From positions 62,001 to 126,000 of the forward strand of contig NZ_ABIC01000002.1 of NCBI RefSeq assembly GCF_000172075.1: a DNA stretch of 64,000 bases. The letters are read 5' to 3'. The position numbers were made by a program, and so were the translations under genes. Position 1 is the first letter of the stretch; each line of letters starts with the position of its first letter. Shown one piece after another: positions 63,427 through 64,000 of the stretch. Source of the DNA: Shewanella benthica KT99. GTDB lineage: Bacteria; Pseudomonadota; Gammaproteobacteria; Enterobacterales; Shewanellaceae. The notes below the pieces were generated by a model that saw nothing but the letters and a program-made list of their open reading frames with translations, was not told the origin of the DNA and did no database searches.

Positions 63427-64000
63427 TTGAACAATGAACAGAATCACATTATTGAAACCGCAGACCGATTAAATCGTGTCAGGCAGGCGCGTGCTCTCGC
63501 ATTATTGTCTCCGCTGAAAAGAGATCTCCTTCGTCTTATCCCTGTGTTATTACATTACCACCGAGCCGGGTATCCCGGTTATAACGGCCCTATGACACCA
63601 TCTGGTGTTTTTGAGTATGCGCCAAGTGAGCAAGAGCTATTAGCTTGTGACACCTTAGGTTTAGTTAGACCTATGGTGCATCTCGTTAAGCAGGCTGCTA
63701 TCGAGGGGGTGTATAGCATGGGGAGCATGTCGAGTTTCGGGCAAAATCCCAAGAGTGATATCGATGTCTGGCTAGTTCATGATCGGCTTCTCAGTAAGGA
63801 AAAGTGCCGACTACTCGAAGAAAAATCAGGCTTATTGACAACTTGGTTTGCTCAGTATGGACTCGAGGTTAATTTCTACCTGGTTCATCCCGAACAGTTT
63901 TCTGGAGGTTCTGCAGATAAAGCAGAACCTCTGCGAGGCATAGGTAACGAGCATAGCGGTAGTGCTCAGCACTGGTTATTACTGGAAGAGTTTTATCGTA
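63427..64000 (+). CDS. cyaA: Class I adenylate cyclase, N-terminal part, continues beyond window
   Basis: The first 191 codons of CyaA, which makes cAMP for CRP. Recognisable are RDLLRLIPVLLHYHRAGYPG, the nucleotidyltransferase core VYSMGSMSSFGQNPKSDIDV and W, with G-S and D-x-D metal-binding residues, and AQHWLLLEEFYR. The frame must start at TTG: an in-frame TGA lies two codons upstream, and the first ATG (63592) would remove conserved sequence. E. coli cyaA also starts with TTG, which limits its translation. The ribosome site is weak. Divergent from hemC. Confidence 0.93.
   Translation, partial: MNNEQNHIIETADRLNRVRQARALALLSPLKRDLLRLIPVLLHYHRAGYPGYNGPMTPSGVFEYAPSEQELLACDTLGLVRPMVHLVKQAAIEGVYSMGSMSSFGQNPKSDIDVWLVHDRLLSKEKCRLLEEKSGLLTTWFAQYGLEVNFYLVHPEQFSGGSADKAEPLRGIGNEHSGSAQHWLLLEEFYR

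Overview
The window comes from the chromosome of a Shewanella-like marine gammaproteobacterium. The gene families are closest to enteric/Shewanella homologues (ilvGMEDA with an ilvL attenuator, hemCDXY divergent from cyaA, the tRNA Arg-His-Pro block). The biofilm locus has the order known from Shewanella bpf operons: adhesin, type I secretion system (T1SS), aggA, OmpA, bpfG, bpfD. No phage, transposase, CRISPR or rRNA is visible. Species assignment is inference.

Layout. 1-6968: a truncated DUF4382 lipoprotein, a YebC-type regulator, a LysR gene divergent from an EmrA/EmrB-like drug efflux pair, a GNAT acetyltransferase and a radical SAM protein. 6978-8640: a gene graveyard with pieces of two LysR regulators, a solute-binding protein and an MscS channel, then a frameshifted secreted protein. 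8774-12555: uridine phosphorylase behind a CRP-like site, then an NfeD-SPFH-SPFH membrane operon. 12897-19461: a Rid protein, uvrD, ubiA, an amber-interrupted membrane gene, an unknown membrane protein and cysE. 19464-29449: the branched-chain amino acid block, with ilvY divergent from ilvC, then the ilvL leader, attenuator, a MITE-like repeat, and ilvG-M-E-D-A with a terminator. 29460-33230: a hypothetical protein, decayed NSS, pgpB and tetR genes, a DUF417 protein and ubiK. 33353-38087: rep helicase and a GAF-GAF-GGDEF-EAL protein. 38324-39445: tRNA-Arg, -His and two -Pro, interleaved with decayed tRNA-Pro copies.

The most striking region is 39470-58839, on the minus strand. It is a complete c-di-GMP-controlled adhesin system: LapD-like receptor, LapG-like protease, OmpA lipoprotein, TolC/AggA, HlyD-like adaptor, T1SS ABC transporter, and two large RTX adhesins in tandem (about 1830 and 1757 residues). 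Both adhesins carry the TAAG cleavage motif about 100-115 residues from the N-terminus. One has a von Willebrand A domain and four almost identical 327-bp repeats; the other is VCBS-rich and has no vWA domain. By Lap-family logic, high c-di-GMP makes LapD hold LapG, leaving both adhesins anchored; low c-di-GMP frees LapG, which cuts them off the cell. One export machine and one protease apparently serve two different adhesins.

59118-63224 holds hemY, hemX, hemD and hemC (minus strand). The window ends inside cyaA (plus strand), which uses a TTG start behind a CRP-like site.
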